From: CAVROP01 sp050012175
GTDB lineage: Bacteria; Acidobacteriota; Terriglobia; UBA7540
DNA length: 64,000 nucleotides
Assembly (NCBI GenBank): GCA_050012175.1
Contig: JBEKHR010000024.1
Location: 18,952-82,951 of the forward strand
Direction: 5' to 3'
A model generated the notes under the pieces. It saw only the letters and a program-made list of their open reading frames with translations, made no database searches and had not been told where the DNA came from. The position numbers were made by a program, and so were the translations under genes. Shown in pieces: positions 49,754 to 58,739 of the stretch; position 1 is the first letter of the stretch; the number at the start of each line of letters is the position of its first letter.

Positions 49754-52700
49754 ATGTCTACTTCCCGAAGGGCTTTTCTGAAGAGCACGGTTGCGGGTGC
49801 GGGTTTGGCACTGGGAGATCTGCGGGCCTTGGCCATGGGAGCCGCTCCTGAGCCGCTGCCTGGCGCCCGGAGTTCACCGCGCCTAGGTGCGGATTCCGAG
49901 ACGGCTGGGGAGTACACGCGAGGGGTGGGTGTTTACCCGGGAGACCCGCGTGAGGATTTTGGCCCGGTGCTGGTGGCAGATGCCTCGACCTACCGGAATC
50001 TGGCGCTGCGGCGGCCCGCGTATCACTCCAGTTGCTACGATTACAATCTGACGGCCCAACTGGTTACAGATGGGATCAAGGATTCGCATCTCCCCGACTG
50101 GGTTGCAACCTGGGTAGGCCTTCGCGGCGAGCTGCCTAAGCACGAGCGGGAGTTCTTCCTAGACCACAACCCGATGACCGTCGTCGACTTGCGGGGTCCG
50201 CGCCCGTGGGTGCAGGTTCAATTGGGAGGCGGGGCGAGGGTTCCGGAGATCGACCTTGTTGACGTCCTCCTCATCGCGCCCCGCAACTTGAAACCGGAGG
50301 ACCTTGGTGTTGCCGTCTTGGTCTCCGACGACGGACGGGAGTGGAAGGAATTAGGTAAGGTAACTAATCCGAAGCCCGTACCCGTTACTGGCTCCCCGAG
50401 AGGCTTTCCGCAACCTGGGCAACGGTTCCAGCCTTCCATTCCTCTTCGCTCAGCTTCTCAAAGCCGCTTCTATCGAATCGAACTCGAAGCTGCCAACGCC
50501 CCGCCGTTCGCGTTCTTCATGGAATGGCAAGTCTGTGAGGTAGGGTTCTTCCATAAGAGCCAGAGAGTGGAAATTGGCGGGCCTTATCGTTTCACCAGTG
50601 CGTGGATGAGCGCGGGTTTGGGTGAGCAGTGGGTTTATGTCGACTTGGGCGCTCGCTGTGAATTCGACCGTGTGGTGTTGTATTGGATCGCGCGCGCTGC
50701 GGAGGGTTCCCTCCAGGTTTCCGACGATGCGCAGAATTGGCGCGACATTCAACCCCTGCCTGAGGGGAGAGGGGACACTGACGACCTCAGGCTGGCGCAG
50801 CCCGTCCAGGGAAGGTACGTGCGCGTACTGATGCGGCGGCCCACCTTGCCGCATGGGTACATTCTGAGCGAAATGGAGGTTTATGGGCGGGGCGGATTTG
50901 TCGCGCAACCGAAGCCCGCGCCCGCAGCTCGACCTGACGGGCGATTGGACCTCGCGGGAGGCGCTTGGCGCCTGCAACGGGATTCCCTTGTGAACGCGGA
51001 CGGAGCAACACTCTCCAAAGTGGGATTCCAGGACCAGGATTGGGTCATTGCCACCGTGCCGGGCACAGTGCTCTCCTCTTATCTGAATATCGGTGCAATT
51101 CCTGATCCGAATTACGGCGAGAATCAGTTGCTTATTTCCGATTCATTTTTCTACGCAGATTTCTGGTACCGGAACGAGTTCACGACGCCGGCATTGACCG
51201 AGGGTCAGCGCGCTTGGCTGAACTTCGACGGGGTTAACTGGAAGGCGGACGTCTTCCTGAATGGCGAAAGACTCGGGCGAGTAGAAGGTGGCTTCATGCG
51301 CGGCCGGTTCGACGTCACCGGACGCCTGCTCGCTGGCCGCAAAAACGCGCTGGCCGTCCGCATCGAGAAGGATGACACCCCCGGAAGCATGAAGCAGAAG
51401 ACCTTCGAGAGTCCGGGCAAGAATGGGGGCGCGCTCGGAATCGATAATCCCACCTACCACGCCTCCATTGGTTGGGACTGGATTCCCACCATTCGCGGCC
51501 GCGACACGGGCATCTGGGGCGATGTCTACCTTACCCTCAGCGGGGCCGTTACCATCGAGAATCCGTTCGTTTCGACCACCCTGCCGCTGCCCGACACTTC
51601 GCGTGCCGACGTGAGTATCGAGGTCGAGTTAGTGAACCACACCTCCAAGCCTGTCACCGGAACTCTGCGCGGACGCTTGGCGGAGTTGCAGTTCGAGCAG
51701 CGCGTTTCCGTCGATGGCTCCGCAACGCAGAAAGTGAAGTTTGACCCCTCGAACACTCCGGCCCTGCGGCTGCAGAATCCCAAGCTCTGGTGGCCTGCGG
51801 GATACGGCGAGCCGCACTTGTACGCTCTGGAGCTGAGCTTCGAGGCGCCGAAGCGGATGGTATCAGACACCAAGGCGTTCCAGATAGGCGTTCGGCAAAT
51901 GTCCTACAGCGAAGAGGGCGGCGCCTTGCGGATTTGGATCAATGGCAGGCAGTTTGTGGCGCGCGGTGGGAATTGGGGCTTCAGCGAGTCCATGCTGCGT
52001 TATCGCGCGCGCGAATACGATGCGGCGGTACGTTATCACCGCGAAATGAACTTCACGATGATTCGCAACTGGGTAGGGCAGGTCGGTGACGAGGAGTTCT
52101 TTGCGGCCTGTGATCGGCACGGCATCATGGTCTGGCAAGAGTTCTGGTTGGCCAACCCGGCGGATGGGCCGGACCCGGAGGATGACGACCTGTTCATGCG
52201 CAATGTAAATGACTCGGTCCTGCGGTTTCGAAACCATCCCTCGATTGGCCTTTACTGCGGCCGTAATGAAGGCAACCCACCTCCGCCTCTTGACGGGGGC
52301 ATCAGGAAAGTGCTGGCGGAAAAACACCCCGGCATTCATTACATCTCCAACTCCGCCTTTGGGGTTGTCAGCGGCGGCGGGCCTTACAGGGCAATGCCCC
52401 GCAACTTCTACTTTACCCTGGGCGCCGACCCGAAGCTGCATAGCGAAATGGGCATGCCGAATATACCCCCCATGGAAAGCGTGCGCGCGATGATGCCCGA
52501 ATCGGCCCTGTGGCCGCAGGGGCTCGTCTGGGGCCTGCACGATTTCTGCCTGGGTGGCGCGCAAGGCGGTGAGAGCTTCCGGACCATGATCGACTACGAC
52601 TACGGCGGCGCCGGCAATGTGGACGAATGGGTTTCACTCGCTCAATTCATCAATTACGAAGGTTATCGCGCCATGTTCGAGGCGCAGAGTAAGTACCGCA

Positions 52701-53416
52701 TGGGGCTCCTCCTCTGGATGAGCCATCCTTGCTGGCCCTCGTTCGTCTGGCAGACCTACGATTACTATTTTGAACCCACGGCGGCGTACTTTGGGTGCAA
52801 GAAAGGCTGTGAACCGCTCCACATTCAGTGGAACCCAGCCACCGAGAGCATCGAAGTGGTTAACTACAGTGCCGGGAACATGCGAGGCTTGACCGCCACG
52901 GTGGAAGTCCTGAACATGGACGGGACGAAGCAATGGGAGAAGTCCGCAACCCTGGATAGCGCGGAAGACAGCGTCACCCCGTGCATCAAGATGGAGTATC
53001 CGCCCGAGCTGACGTCATTGCACTTCCTGCGGCTCGCCTTGACGCGCGGGGCTGAGACGGTCTCCACGAACTTTTATCTGCGCGGCCGGGAGGAAGGTAA
53101 TTATCGGGCGATTCGCCAGTTGCCCAGGGTCAACCTGGAAGCGGCAACGCGCGTCGACCGCCAGGGAAATCGCTGGCAGTTAACGACCGAGCTGCATAAC
53201 CCGTCGAATCAGCCGGCGCTGATGATCCGCCTGAAAGCTGTGAGGGAGAAGAGTGGAGACCGGATCCTGCCGGCAATTTACAGTGACAACTACATCTCAT
53301 TAATGCCCGGCGAGCGGCGAACCATTCAGACGGAGTTGGAGCACGCCGACACGCGTGGCGAGACGCCGCGAGTCGTAGTGGAGGGGTTCAACGTTGGACA
53401 CGTGACCCAGATGTAG
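49754..53416 (+). CDS. GH2 family glycosidase (exo-beta-glucosaminidase/mannosidase type), Tat-exported
   Basis: This 1220-residue protein has a Tat signal (TSRRAFLKSTVAGAGLALG). Two discoidin-like segments (residues ~75-250 and ~270-380, WVQVQLGGGARVPEIDLVDV and QWVYVDLGARCEFDRVVLYW) come before a GH2 architecture. The jelly-roll domain has WYRNEFTTPALTEGQRAWLN and NFDGVNWKADVFLNGERLG. The TIM barrel has MIRNWVGQVGDEEFFAACDR and acid/base E839 in SIGLYCGRNEGNPPP, with candidate nucleophile E898 in KLHSEMGMPNIPP. The long C-terminus (after ~1030) is beta-rich. The group includes exo-beta-D-glucosaminidases and beta-mannosidases; substrate is not fixed. Confidence 0.9.
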   Translation: MSTSRRAFLKSTVAGAGLALGDLRALAMGAAPEPLPGARSSPRLGADSETAGEYTRGVGVYPGDPREDFGPVLVADASTYRNLALRRPAYHSSCYDYNLTAQLVTDGIKDSHLPDWVATWVGLRGELPKHEREFFLDHNPMTVVDLRGPRPWVQVQLGGGARVPEIDLVDVLLIAPRNLKPEDLGVAVLVSDDGREWKELGKVTNPKPVPVTGSPRGFPQPGQRFQPSIPLRSASQSRFYRIELEAANAPPFAFFMEWQVCEVGFFHKSQRVEIGGPYRFTSAWMSAGLGEQWVYVDLGARCEFDRVVLYWIARAAEGSLQVSDDAQNWRDIQPLPEGRGDTDDLRLAQPVQGRYVRVLMRRPTLPHGYILSEMEVYGRGGFVAQPKPAPAARPDGRLDLAGGAWRLQRDSLVNADGATLSKVGFQDQDWVIATVPGTVLSSYLNIGAIPDPNYGENQLLISDSFFYADFWYRNEFTTPALTEGQRAWLNFDGVNWKADVFLNGERLGRVEGGFMRGRFDVTGRLLAGRKNALAVRIEKDDTPGSMKQKTFESPGKNGGALGIDNPTYHASIGWDWIPTIRGRDTGIWGDVYLTLSGAVTIENPFVSTTLPLPDTSRADVSIEVELVNHTSKPVTGTLRGRLAELQFEQRVSVDGSATQKVKFDPSNTPALRLQNPKLWWPAGYGEPHLYALELSFEAPKRMVSDTKAFQIGVRQMSYSEEGGALRIWINGRQFVARGGNWGFSESMLRYRAREYDAAVRYHREMNFTMIRNWVGQVGDEEFFAACDRHGIMVWQEFWLANPADGPDPEDDDLFMRNVNDSVLRFRNHPSIGLYCGRNEGNPPPPLDGGIRKVLAEKHPGIHYISNSAFGVVSGGGPYRAMPRNFYFTLGADPKLHSEMGMPNIPPMESVRAMMPESALWPQGLVWGLHDFCLGGAQGGESFRTMIDYDYGGAGNVDEWVSLAQFINYEGYRAMFEAQSKYRMGLLLWMSHPCWPSFVWQTYDYYFEPTAAYFGCKKGCEPLHIQWNPATESIEVVNYSAGNMRGLTATVEVLNMDGTKQWEKSATLDSAEDSVTPCIKMEYPPELTSLHFLRLALTRGAETVSTNFYLRGREEGNYRAIRQLPRVNLEAATRVDRQGNRWQLTTELHNPSNQPALMIRLKAVREKSGDRILPAIYSDNYISLMPGERRTIQTELEHADTRGETPRVVVEGFNVGHVTQM

Positions 53417-53741
53417 CAGCAGCGCCGCCGCAAAGGGGATACGACCGGCGGGCTTCATCCCGAATTGGGAGGTTAGCGTGGGTGCGATGTGCATCTTGTA
53501 GGGGCACAGCGTCCGCCGCGGCGGATGCCCCTACGCCCGGCCCGGCACCATTTTGTTCCTCCGGTATCTGCGTCAAACGGGCCTCTAATCCAGTGATTCG
53601 ACTCCACCGGCGGCTGCCAACTTTCGAATTCGGGTTCAATATCCTCACCGCGCGCAGGGCGGTGATGTCGCGCCTGCCGTCCCTCTCCGCTTTTGATGAA
53701 GGATATTCATTTGCGCTTGGCTGTGGTATGGTGGGCCTACT
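53417..53741. other. Spacer upstream of the sugar isomerase gene
   Basis: It holds the GTAGGGGC palindrome (53498-53534) and otherwise unremarkable sequence. An ATTTGCGCTTGGCTGTGGTATGGT stretch just before 53742 could hold a promoter (TTGGCT...TATGGT is weak). No gene was recognised. Confidence 0.6.
53498..53534. repeat. GTAGGGGC...GCCCCTAC palindromic repeat
   Basis: GTAGGGGC at 53498 and GCCCCTAC at the end enclose CCGCCGCGGCGG. It is related to the palindrome in the tal-pgi linker. Confidence 0.75.
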
Positions 53742-54584
53742 ATGAACAGACCAAACTCCTTTTCACGTCGTTCGTTCCTGGGCCTAATGGCTGCGGCGCC
53801 GCTTGCGGCTGCGATGCCGGACTCGAAGGAGATTCCTGTAGGACTTGAACTCTACTCGGTGCGCAAGGACTTGCAGAAAGATCTGATGGAGACTGTCCGG
53901 GGCGTGGCGAAGATGGGTTACCAGTGTGTCGAATTCTTCGCTCCTTACTACGCCTGGACGCCCGACTATGCAAAGCAGGTTCGCACCGAGCTGGACGGTC
54001 TCGGCATCCGTTGCTACTCAACCCACAATGGATTGCAATCGTTCACTCCAGACGGAATCGCCAAGGCGATTGAGTTGAATAAAATCCTGGGGGCCCGGTA
54101 CATCGTGCTGGCTCACCCCGGCAAGGTCAGCGGCCTGGATGACTGGAAGCGCGTGGCGGGAACACTCAACACAGCAAACGACACTTTGAAAGGGCAGGGC
54201 TTGCTCGCGGGCTATCACAACCACGAGCTGGAGTGGAAGCCGGTCGGCGGCCAAAAGCCGATGGAACTGCTGGCCGCGACCCTCGACAAGAGCATCATCC
54301 TGCAACTGGACGTCGGGACATGCTTGGAAACAGGCAATGACCCCGTGGCCTGGATCAATCAGAATCCTGGACGAATCCGCTCGATGCACGTCAAGGATTG
54401 GTCTCCAGAAAAAGGCTATCGGGTCCTGACAGGCGAGGGGACGGCGCCCTGGAAGAACATTTTCGCCGCCGCCGAAAGCACGGGGGGAATCGAGTACTAC
54501 CTGATCGAACAGGAAGGCAGCGATTACTCCGAGATGGAAGCCGTTCAGCGCTGTCTCGCGGCGTTTCGCAAGCTGCACGGCTGA
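53742..54584 (+). CDS. Xylose isomerase-like TIM barrel protein, Tat-exported
   Basis: This 280-residue protein starts with a Tat-like signal (FSRRSFLGLMAAAPLAAAMP). A sugar phosphate isomerase/epimerase (AP endonuclease 2) fold follows: VGLELYSVRKDLQKDLMETV, GYQCVEFFAPYYAW, YIVLAHPGKVSGLDDWKRVA, YHNHELEWKPVGGQKPMELL, LQLDVGTCLETGNDPVAWIN and RIRSMHVKDWSPEKGYRVLT with GEGTAPWK. Residues E-x-F, HNHE, D-V-G and HVKD are metal-site positions of this superfamily. Export fits with the preceding GH116 and GH2 genes. Substrate is unknown. Confidence 0.88.
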   Translation: MNRPNSFSRRSFLGLMAAAPLAAAMPDSKEIPVGLELYSVRKDLQKDLMETVRGVAKMGYQCVEFFAPYYAWTPDYAKQVRTELDGLGIRCYSTHNGLQSFTPDGIAKAIELNKILGARYIVLAHPGKVSGLDDWKRVAGTLNTANDTLKGQGLLAGYHNHELEWKPVGGQKPMELLAATLDKSIILQLDVGTCLETGNDPVAWINQNPGRIRSMHVKDWSPEKGYRVLTGEGTAPWKNIFAAAESTGGIEYYLIEQEGSDYSEMEAVQRCLAAFRKLHG

Positions 54585-54822
54585 GCCGGCCCCATCGACC
54601 GATCCCACCTAATTGGCGAGGGCATCGGAACTGTAGTTGGACATTCGGCTCTAATGCGCCTGTCTTCGATCAAGCGGGCCGCAAACAATGCGAAAAAGCC
54701 TTGTTCTTTCTCCATCGCGATTTCTTTTTTCTGCCCATGGGCGACTGCGCACTGCCGACTTCTTTTGGACTCCTGGCTTCTGATTCCTGAATCCTGGATC
54801 CTGAATCCTGATTCCTGCTCTC
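54585..54822. repeat. Spacer before hpnE with CCTGAATCCTGATTCCTG words
   Basis: The last ~60 bases (GGCTTCTGATTCCTGAATCC to TGATTCCTGCTCTC) run directly to the hpnE ATG, leaving no normal Shine-Dalgarno. The earlier part has an AAAAAGCC and TTTCTTTTTTCTGCC stretch. No gene was recognised. Confidence 0.65.
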
Positions 54823-56157
54823 ATGCCGGACGAAGTCTTGATCATCGGCGGCGGTTTTTCGGGTCTGGCGGCGGGTGTCGCACTGGCGGAAGAGGGGCGC
54901 GGTGTGCGCTTGCTCGAACAGAAACCTCACTTGGGCGGGCGGGCGCGTTCCTTTCTTGATCCCGCAACGGGCTCCGTGGTGGATAACGGCCAGCACATCA
55001 TCATGGGCTGCTACCATTCGACCATTCACTTCCTTGCGACTATCGGAACTCTGGACCGCATTCGGTTTCAACAGCATTTGACCCTCCGGTTCCTTGACCG
55101 AAATGGGCGGCTGACAGCGCTTCAATGTCCCGGCCTGCCTTCGCCCTGGCATGTACTGCTCGGCGTGCTACGCTCCGGAAGTTTCTCTTTCAAGCACAAA
55201 CTGGAAGTCTTGCGTCTCGGACGATCGCTCCAGTGGGCGAGGGCGATGGACCGTGGCTTGGAAAAGCTGAGCGTGCGCGAATGGCTCACCAGGCTTGGCC
55301 AATCCGAGAGCTTGCAGCGCAATTTCTGGGACCTGCTCTGTATTGCGGCACTCAATGAAGACCCCGGCAAGGCCAACGCGGGGCTGTTTGAGCGGGTGTT
55401 GCAGTTGGCGCTTTTCTCCTCGCCGGCGGATTCACGGATCGGGATTGCCCGCGTTGGTTTGAGTGAGGTGTATGTGGATGCTGCCACAGCCTACATTCGG
55501 GCGAGGGGCGGGCGAGTTGAGTGCAGCCGCAGCGTGGCCAGTCTACTGGTTTCCGAAGGGCAGTGCCGGGGCGTGCGCCTTTCCAGTGGCGAGGAAATTG
55601 AGGCGGAGAGCGTGTTGAGCGCCGTGCCCTCGTTTCAGCTTGCGAGCTTGTTGCCCGGCGAACTGCTCCGCTTCGAGCCTTTCTTCGCCCCAGTCGTTTC
55701 CCTTCGGCCTGCGCCGATCATTTCCATCAACCTCTGGTTTGACCGCCCGATCACCGAGCTTGATTTTGTTGGATTGCGCGGCACTACGATTCAGTGGCTC
55801 TTCAACAAAGGCAAGATTCTTGGCTCGGGTGAGAATTATGTTTCGCTCGTTTTGAGCGGCGCACACCGGCATATCGGACGCGGCAAAGAAGAATTGTTGG
55901 CCATGGCTTTGCGTGAGCTAGGCGACCTTTTCCCGGAAGCGCAGAAGGTCAAATTGCATCATGCCCTCGTTATCAAGGAGCGCTTCGCCACCTTCTCGCC
56001 CACCTGGGAAGCTGAGCAGTTACGCCCGACGGCCCGGACGCCAGTGCGCGGCCTATATCTGGCGGGCGATTGGACTGCTACAGGCTTGCCGGCCACCATT
56101 GAAAGTGCGGTGCAGAGTGGTTACACTGCTGCGAGGGCTATTCTGGACGATGGCTGA
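54823..56157 (+). CDS. hpnE: Hydroxysqualene dehydroxylase-like FAD protein
   Basis: This 444-residue amine oxidase-type flavoprotein has the FAD-binding motif VLIIGGGFSGLAAGVALAEE near residue 5. ARSFLDPATGSVVDNGQHII (the GQHxxMG block of HpnE), CIAALNEDPGKANAGLFERV, and GLYLAGDWTATGLPATIESA near the C-terminus are also present. HpnE converts hydroxysqualene to squalene for hopanoid synthesis; HpnC and HpnD are not in the window. The start ATG immediately follows repeat DNA. Related phytoene desaturases share the fold, so the exact substrate is an inference. Confidence 0.86.
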   Translation: MPDEVLIIGGGFSGLAAGVALAEEGRGVRLLEQKPHLGGRARSFLDPATGSVVDNGQHIIMGCYHSTIHFLATIGTLDRIRFQQHLTLRFLDRNGRLTALQCPGLPSPWHVLLGVLRSGSFSFKHKLEVLRLGRSLQWARAMDRGLEKLSVREWLTRLGQSESLQRNFWDLLCIAALNEDPGKANAGLFERVLQLALFSSPADSRIGIARVGLSEVYVDAATAYIRARGGRVECSRSVASLLVSEGQCRGVRLSSGEEIEAESVLSAVPSFQLASLLPGELLRFEPFFAPVVSLRPAPIISINLWFDRPITELDFVGLRGTTIQWLFNKGKILGSGENYVSLVLSGAHRHIGRGKEELLAMALRELGDLFPEAQKVKLHHALVIKERFATFSPTWEAEQLRPTARTPVRGLYLAGDWTATGLPATIESAVQSGYTAARAILDDG

Positions 56158-56177
56158 ATTCATTGACTGAGGTGGAG

Positions 56178-57806
56178 ATGCAAACAGGCGTAAATGCATT
56201 TCGAATGGCATTCCTTCTAGCCATCCTGACTCTGGTTTTGTGCTCGTCCAGCCTGTCATTCCGAGGAGTCCCGCGCCCGCGGGACGACGAGGAATCTCGC
56301 ATGTCCACCGTTCGCAGAGCGACATTCCTCGCGGAGTTTACCCTGAGCGGGCAAAGCGAGATCCTTCTCCCGCGACTGCGGGATCAGGATGACAGCGAAG
56401 GGCTCGGAATGACAACCTTTGCAAACGTTGCGGCTAAGGGCGGACAAGCACGCGGTAAGTTTGCTGACCCTCGACTGAAACCTGCCTACCGCTTTGAAAA
56501 AGGCGGTTGGATTTATGTTCACTTGGAGGGAACGCCCGGCCAGATCGGTTTCCAGCACGGTTACTTGCTGGCCCCTGAGATAGCGGACGCCTTTAAGGCC
56601 GTAAAGCTCGAGGACACGCACCGCACCAAAAAGGATTGGGATTTCTTCCGCAAGGCCGCGCGCGAGATGCTTTGGCCGAAGATCGATCAGGAATACCAAG
56701 AGGAACTCACGGGAATCACCGAAGGCCTCAAGGCGCACGGCGTCTCGATGGATATCGATGACGTGGTGGCGCTGAATGCCTTCGAGGAACTGCCGGACTA
56801 CTACGTTCCCTGGTATAACTCGCAGCACAAGGTGGCCAGCGCGCCACACCTGGTCAGCCCCGGCAACTGTAGCGCCTTCGTCGCCACCGGCAGCTATACC
56901 CGCGACCACAAGATTGTGATCGCGCACAACAACTGGTCGGGCTATCTGGATGGCGAACGCTGGCGAATCATCTTCGACATCGCGCCACAGCACGGACATC
57001 GCATCCTGATGGACGGCTTCCCCGGCGTCATCACCAGCGACGACGATTTCGGCGTGAACTCCAGCGGCATCATGGTGACCGAGACGACCATTACGCAATT
57101 CGTCGGTTGGGACCCGGACGGCAAGCCGGAGTTCATGCGCTCCCGCAAGGCGCTCCAATATGCAAGCTCAATCGACGACTATGCGCGCATCATGCTGGAC
57201 GGCAATAACGGCGGCTACGCCAATGATTGGCTGCTGGGGGATAACAAGACCGGCGAAATCGCTCAGTTCGAGCTGGGTCTGAAGGCGCATCAGGTCTGGC
57301 GCACCAAGGATGGCTATTTCGTGGGCTCAAACTTTGCCCGCAATCCGGAAGTGCTGGCTAAAGACACCACGTTTGATATCAACAATCTCGACAGTTCTCC
57401 TAACGCCCGCAGGGTCAGGTGGGAAGAGTTGATGAAGGAATCAAAGGGCAAGATCGACGTGAAAATGGCCGAGAAATTCATGGCCGACCATTACGATTCC
57501 TACCAGAAAAAGCTGGTCCCCGACGAGCATTCTCTCTGCGGACACGGGGATCTCTCCCCTCGCGGCGAACCGGTTTGGGAATGGGGGCCTTACTATCCTG
57601 GTGGCGCGGTGCAGGGAAAGGTAATGGATGCCACGATGGCTAAAACGATGAGCTTTTACGCGCACATGGGCCACCCCTGCGGAATGGATTTTCTTGCTGC
57701 ACCCTTTCTTAAAGCGCATCCCGAATTCGCCTGGGAAGCGCCGCTGCTGCGCGATATGAAGGCCGGCCCGTGGACGCTGTTCAAAGTCGGCCAAAAACAA
57801 CCGTAG
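56178..57806 (+). CDS. C45-like N-terminal nucleophile hydrolase, exported, with repeat-encoded insert
   Basis: This 542-residue protein has a signal peptide (residues ~9-25, FRMAFLLAILTLVLCSSS). It is followed by a 53-codon segment encoded by the GTCATTCCGAG element (residues 26-78). The enzyme part starts near residue 95 (YVHLEGTPGQIGFQHGYLLA). Its likely nucleophile is C231 in PGNCSAFVATGSYTRDHKIV, followed by IAHNNWSGYLDGERW and GVNSSGIMVTETTI, as in peptidase C45/acyl-CoA:6-APA acyltransferase or phospholipase B-like hydrolases. Substrate is unknown. The ATG at 56178 follows GGTGGAG; a TTG at 56163 is an alternative. Confidence 0.74.
   Translation: MQTGVNAFRMAFLLAILTLVLCSSSLSFRGVPRPRDDEESRMSTVRRATFLAEFTLSGQSEILLPRLRDQDDSEGLGMTTFANVAAKGGQARGKFADPRLKPAYRFEKGGWIYVHLEGTPGQIGFQHGYLLAPEIADAFKAVKLEDTHRTKKDWDFFRKAAREMLWPKIDQEYQEELTGITEGLKAHGVSMDIDDVVALNAFEELPDYYVPWYNSQHKVASAPHLVSPGNCSAFVATGSYTRDHKIVIAHNNWSGYLDGERWRIIFDIAPQHGHRILMDGFPGVITSDDDFGVNSSGIMVTETTITQFVGWDPDGKPEFMRSRKALQYASSIDDYARIMLDGNNGGYANDWLLGDNKTGEIAQFELGLKAHQVWRTKDGYFVGSNFARNPEVLAKDTTFDINNLDSSPNARRVRWEELMKESKGKIDVKMAEKFMADHYDSYQKKLVPDEHSLCGHGDLSPRGEPVWEWGPYYPGGAVQGKVMDATMAKTMSFYAHMGHPCGMDFLAAPFLKAHPEFAWEAPLLRDMKAGPWTLFKVGQKQP
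56255..56413. mobile_element. GTCATTCCGAG miniature element inside a coding region
   Basis: This 159-bp unit has perfect 11-bp inverted ends (GTCATTCCGAG at 56255-56265, CTCGGAATGAC at 56403-56413). It contains GGAGTCCCGCGCCCGCGGG, GACGAGGAATCTCGC and CTCCCGCGACTGCGGGATC words. The length is 53 codons exactly, so the host frame is kept. Compare the 94-bp copy at 24031-24124. Confidence 0.83.
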
Positions 57807-57920
57807 TGACTTCTCGCTAGCGATTCCTGTCGACTTGCAGAAAACCCGGCGACCGTAGAAAGCCGCCGTGGCGAGCGTTCGAGCCCTGAAGCGCGAGGGT
57901 GCGGATTCTTTATTTGCTCC

Positions 57921-57962
57921 TCCCCTCTCCCCCTTGGGGGAGAGGGGCCGGGGGTGAGGGGG
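57921..57962. repeat. CTCTCCCCC repeat, copy before DUF559 gene
   Basis: CCCCTCTCCCCCTTGGGGGA then GAGGGGCCGGGGGTGAGGGG ends 8 bases before the GTG start of the DUF559 gene. A second copy (58420) lies 84 bases after its stop, so the gene is bracketed by two copies in opposite orientation. Confidence 0.75.
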
Positions 57963-57970
57963 TCAAAGCT

Positions 57971-58336
57971 GTGAAACCAGAAACAACGCAACGCTGTCGC
58001 CAGCGCCGCCCCCTCGCCCGTGGCGAAGCGCAGATTGCCAAGGCACGCGAGCTTCGCCGCAATGAAACCGAATCCGAAGAGGTGGCTTGGCGCTTATTGC
58101 GGACTCTCAGATTGAACGGCTTCAAGTTTCGCCGCCAGCACGCCGTGGGTCAGTACATTGTTGATTTCTGCTGCCCCCAGCGGCGGCTGATTGTGGAACT
58201 GGACGGAGGCGTCCACGCTCAGCCAAGCCAGACCAAGCGCGACACGAGCCGCGACGCGGAACTCAAACGTAGGGGATACACCGTGACGCGGTTCCCAAAT
58301 GGCATCGTTCTGGAGGCGCCGGAGCTGTTTCTGTAG
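57971..58336 (+). CDS. DUF559 endonuclease-like protein
   Basis: The 121-residue protein matches DUF559, a restriction-endonuclease-fold family related to Vsr. It has RELRRNETESEEVAWRLLRT, GFKFRRQHAVGQYIVDFCCP (the FRRQHxxxxYIxDF motif) and RLIVELDGGVHAQPSQTKRD (the ELDGxxH motif with catalytic-type acids). RREGYTVTRFPN-like AELKRRGYTVTRFPNGIV follows. An open frame runs further upstream through the CTCTCCCCC repeat, but GTG at 57971 begins the homologous part. Its function is unknown; nuclease activity is inferred. Confidence 0.83.
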   Translation: MKPETTQRCRQRRPLARGEAQIAKARELRRNETESEEVAWRLLRTLRLNGFKFRRQHAVGQYIVDFCCPQRRLIVELDGGVHAQPSQTKRDTSRDAELKRRGYTVTRFPNGIVLEAPELFL

Positions 58337-58419
58337 AAAGTGCTGGACGTCGCGTGGTCACTGCCAAATCCCTTCACCGGCGAGTTGTGACCTGCAAACG
58401 GGCGGGCGCAGGCTCGTGA

Positions 58420-58493
58420 CCCCCTCACCCGGCCCGCGCCGGCTGGTGAAAACGCCGGCGGCGGCCCACCCTCTCCCCCAAGGGGGAGAGGGC
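58420..58493. repeat. CTCTCCCCC repeat, copy after DUF559 gene
   Basis: CCCCCTCACCCGGCCCGCGC to CTCTCCCCCAAGGGGGAGAG. It is opposite in orientation to the copy at 57921-57962. Confidence 0.75.
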
Positions 58494-58575
58494 GTGGAGT
58501 TTCTGCATTTTTCACGCGGCTGCAGCCTGGGTCAGCAGGCACATTATCGCACGACTCCGGGCCGATAGCGGCGGT

Positions 58576-58728
58576 TTAGAAACAGAAGGGCGGTGAAGTG
58601 TTTTCCCAGGCCCGGCACTTCCGGATAGCTTCTTCGCGAGTCTTCCCCTGGCTTATGCAACCAGGCAGGCTGGGACAATCGGCTACCCAATAGCCGTCCT
58701 CGCCTTGATAGATAACCACTTGGCGCAT
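58576..58728 (-). pseudogene. HicB-type antitoxin N-terminal remnant
   Basis: A 50-codon frame begins RQVVIYQGEDGYWVADCPSL then PGCISQGKTREEAIRKC, the N-terminal sheet of HicB/YcfA-partner antitoxins (GYWVADCPSLPGCISQG). The normal C-terminal helix (NI-REAI-LY...) is replaced by RAWENTSPPFCF and a stop. No HicA gene is adjacent, since glyA lies just upstream on the same strand. It may be a truncated orphan, or a small functional DNA-binding variant, which is less likely. Confidence 0.62.
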
Positions 58729-58739
58729 ATTATCACATT

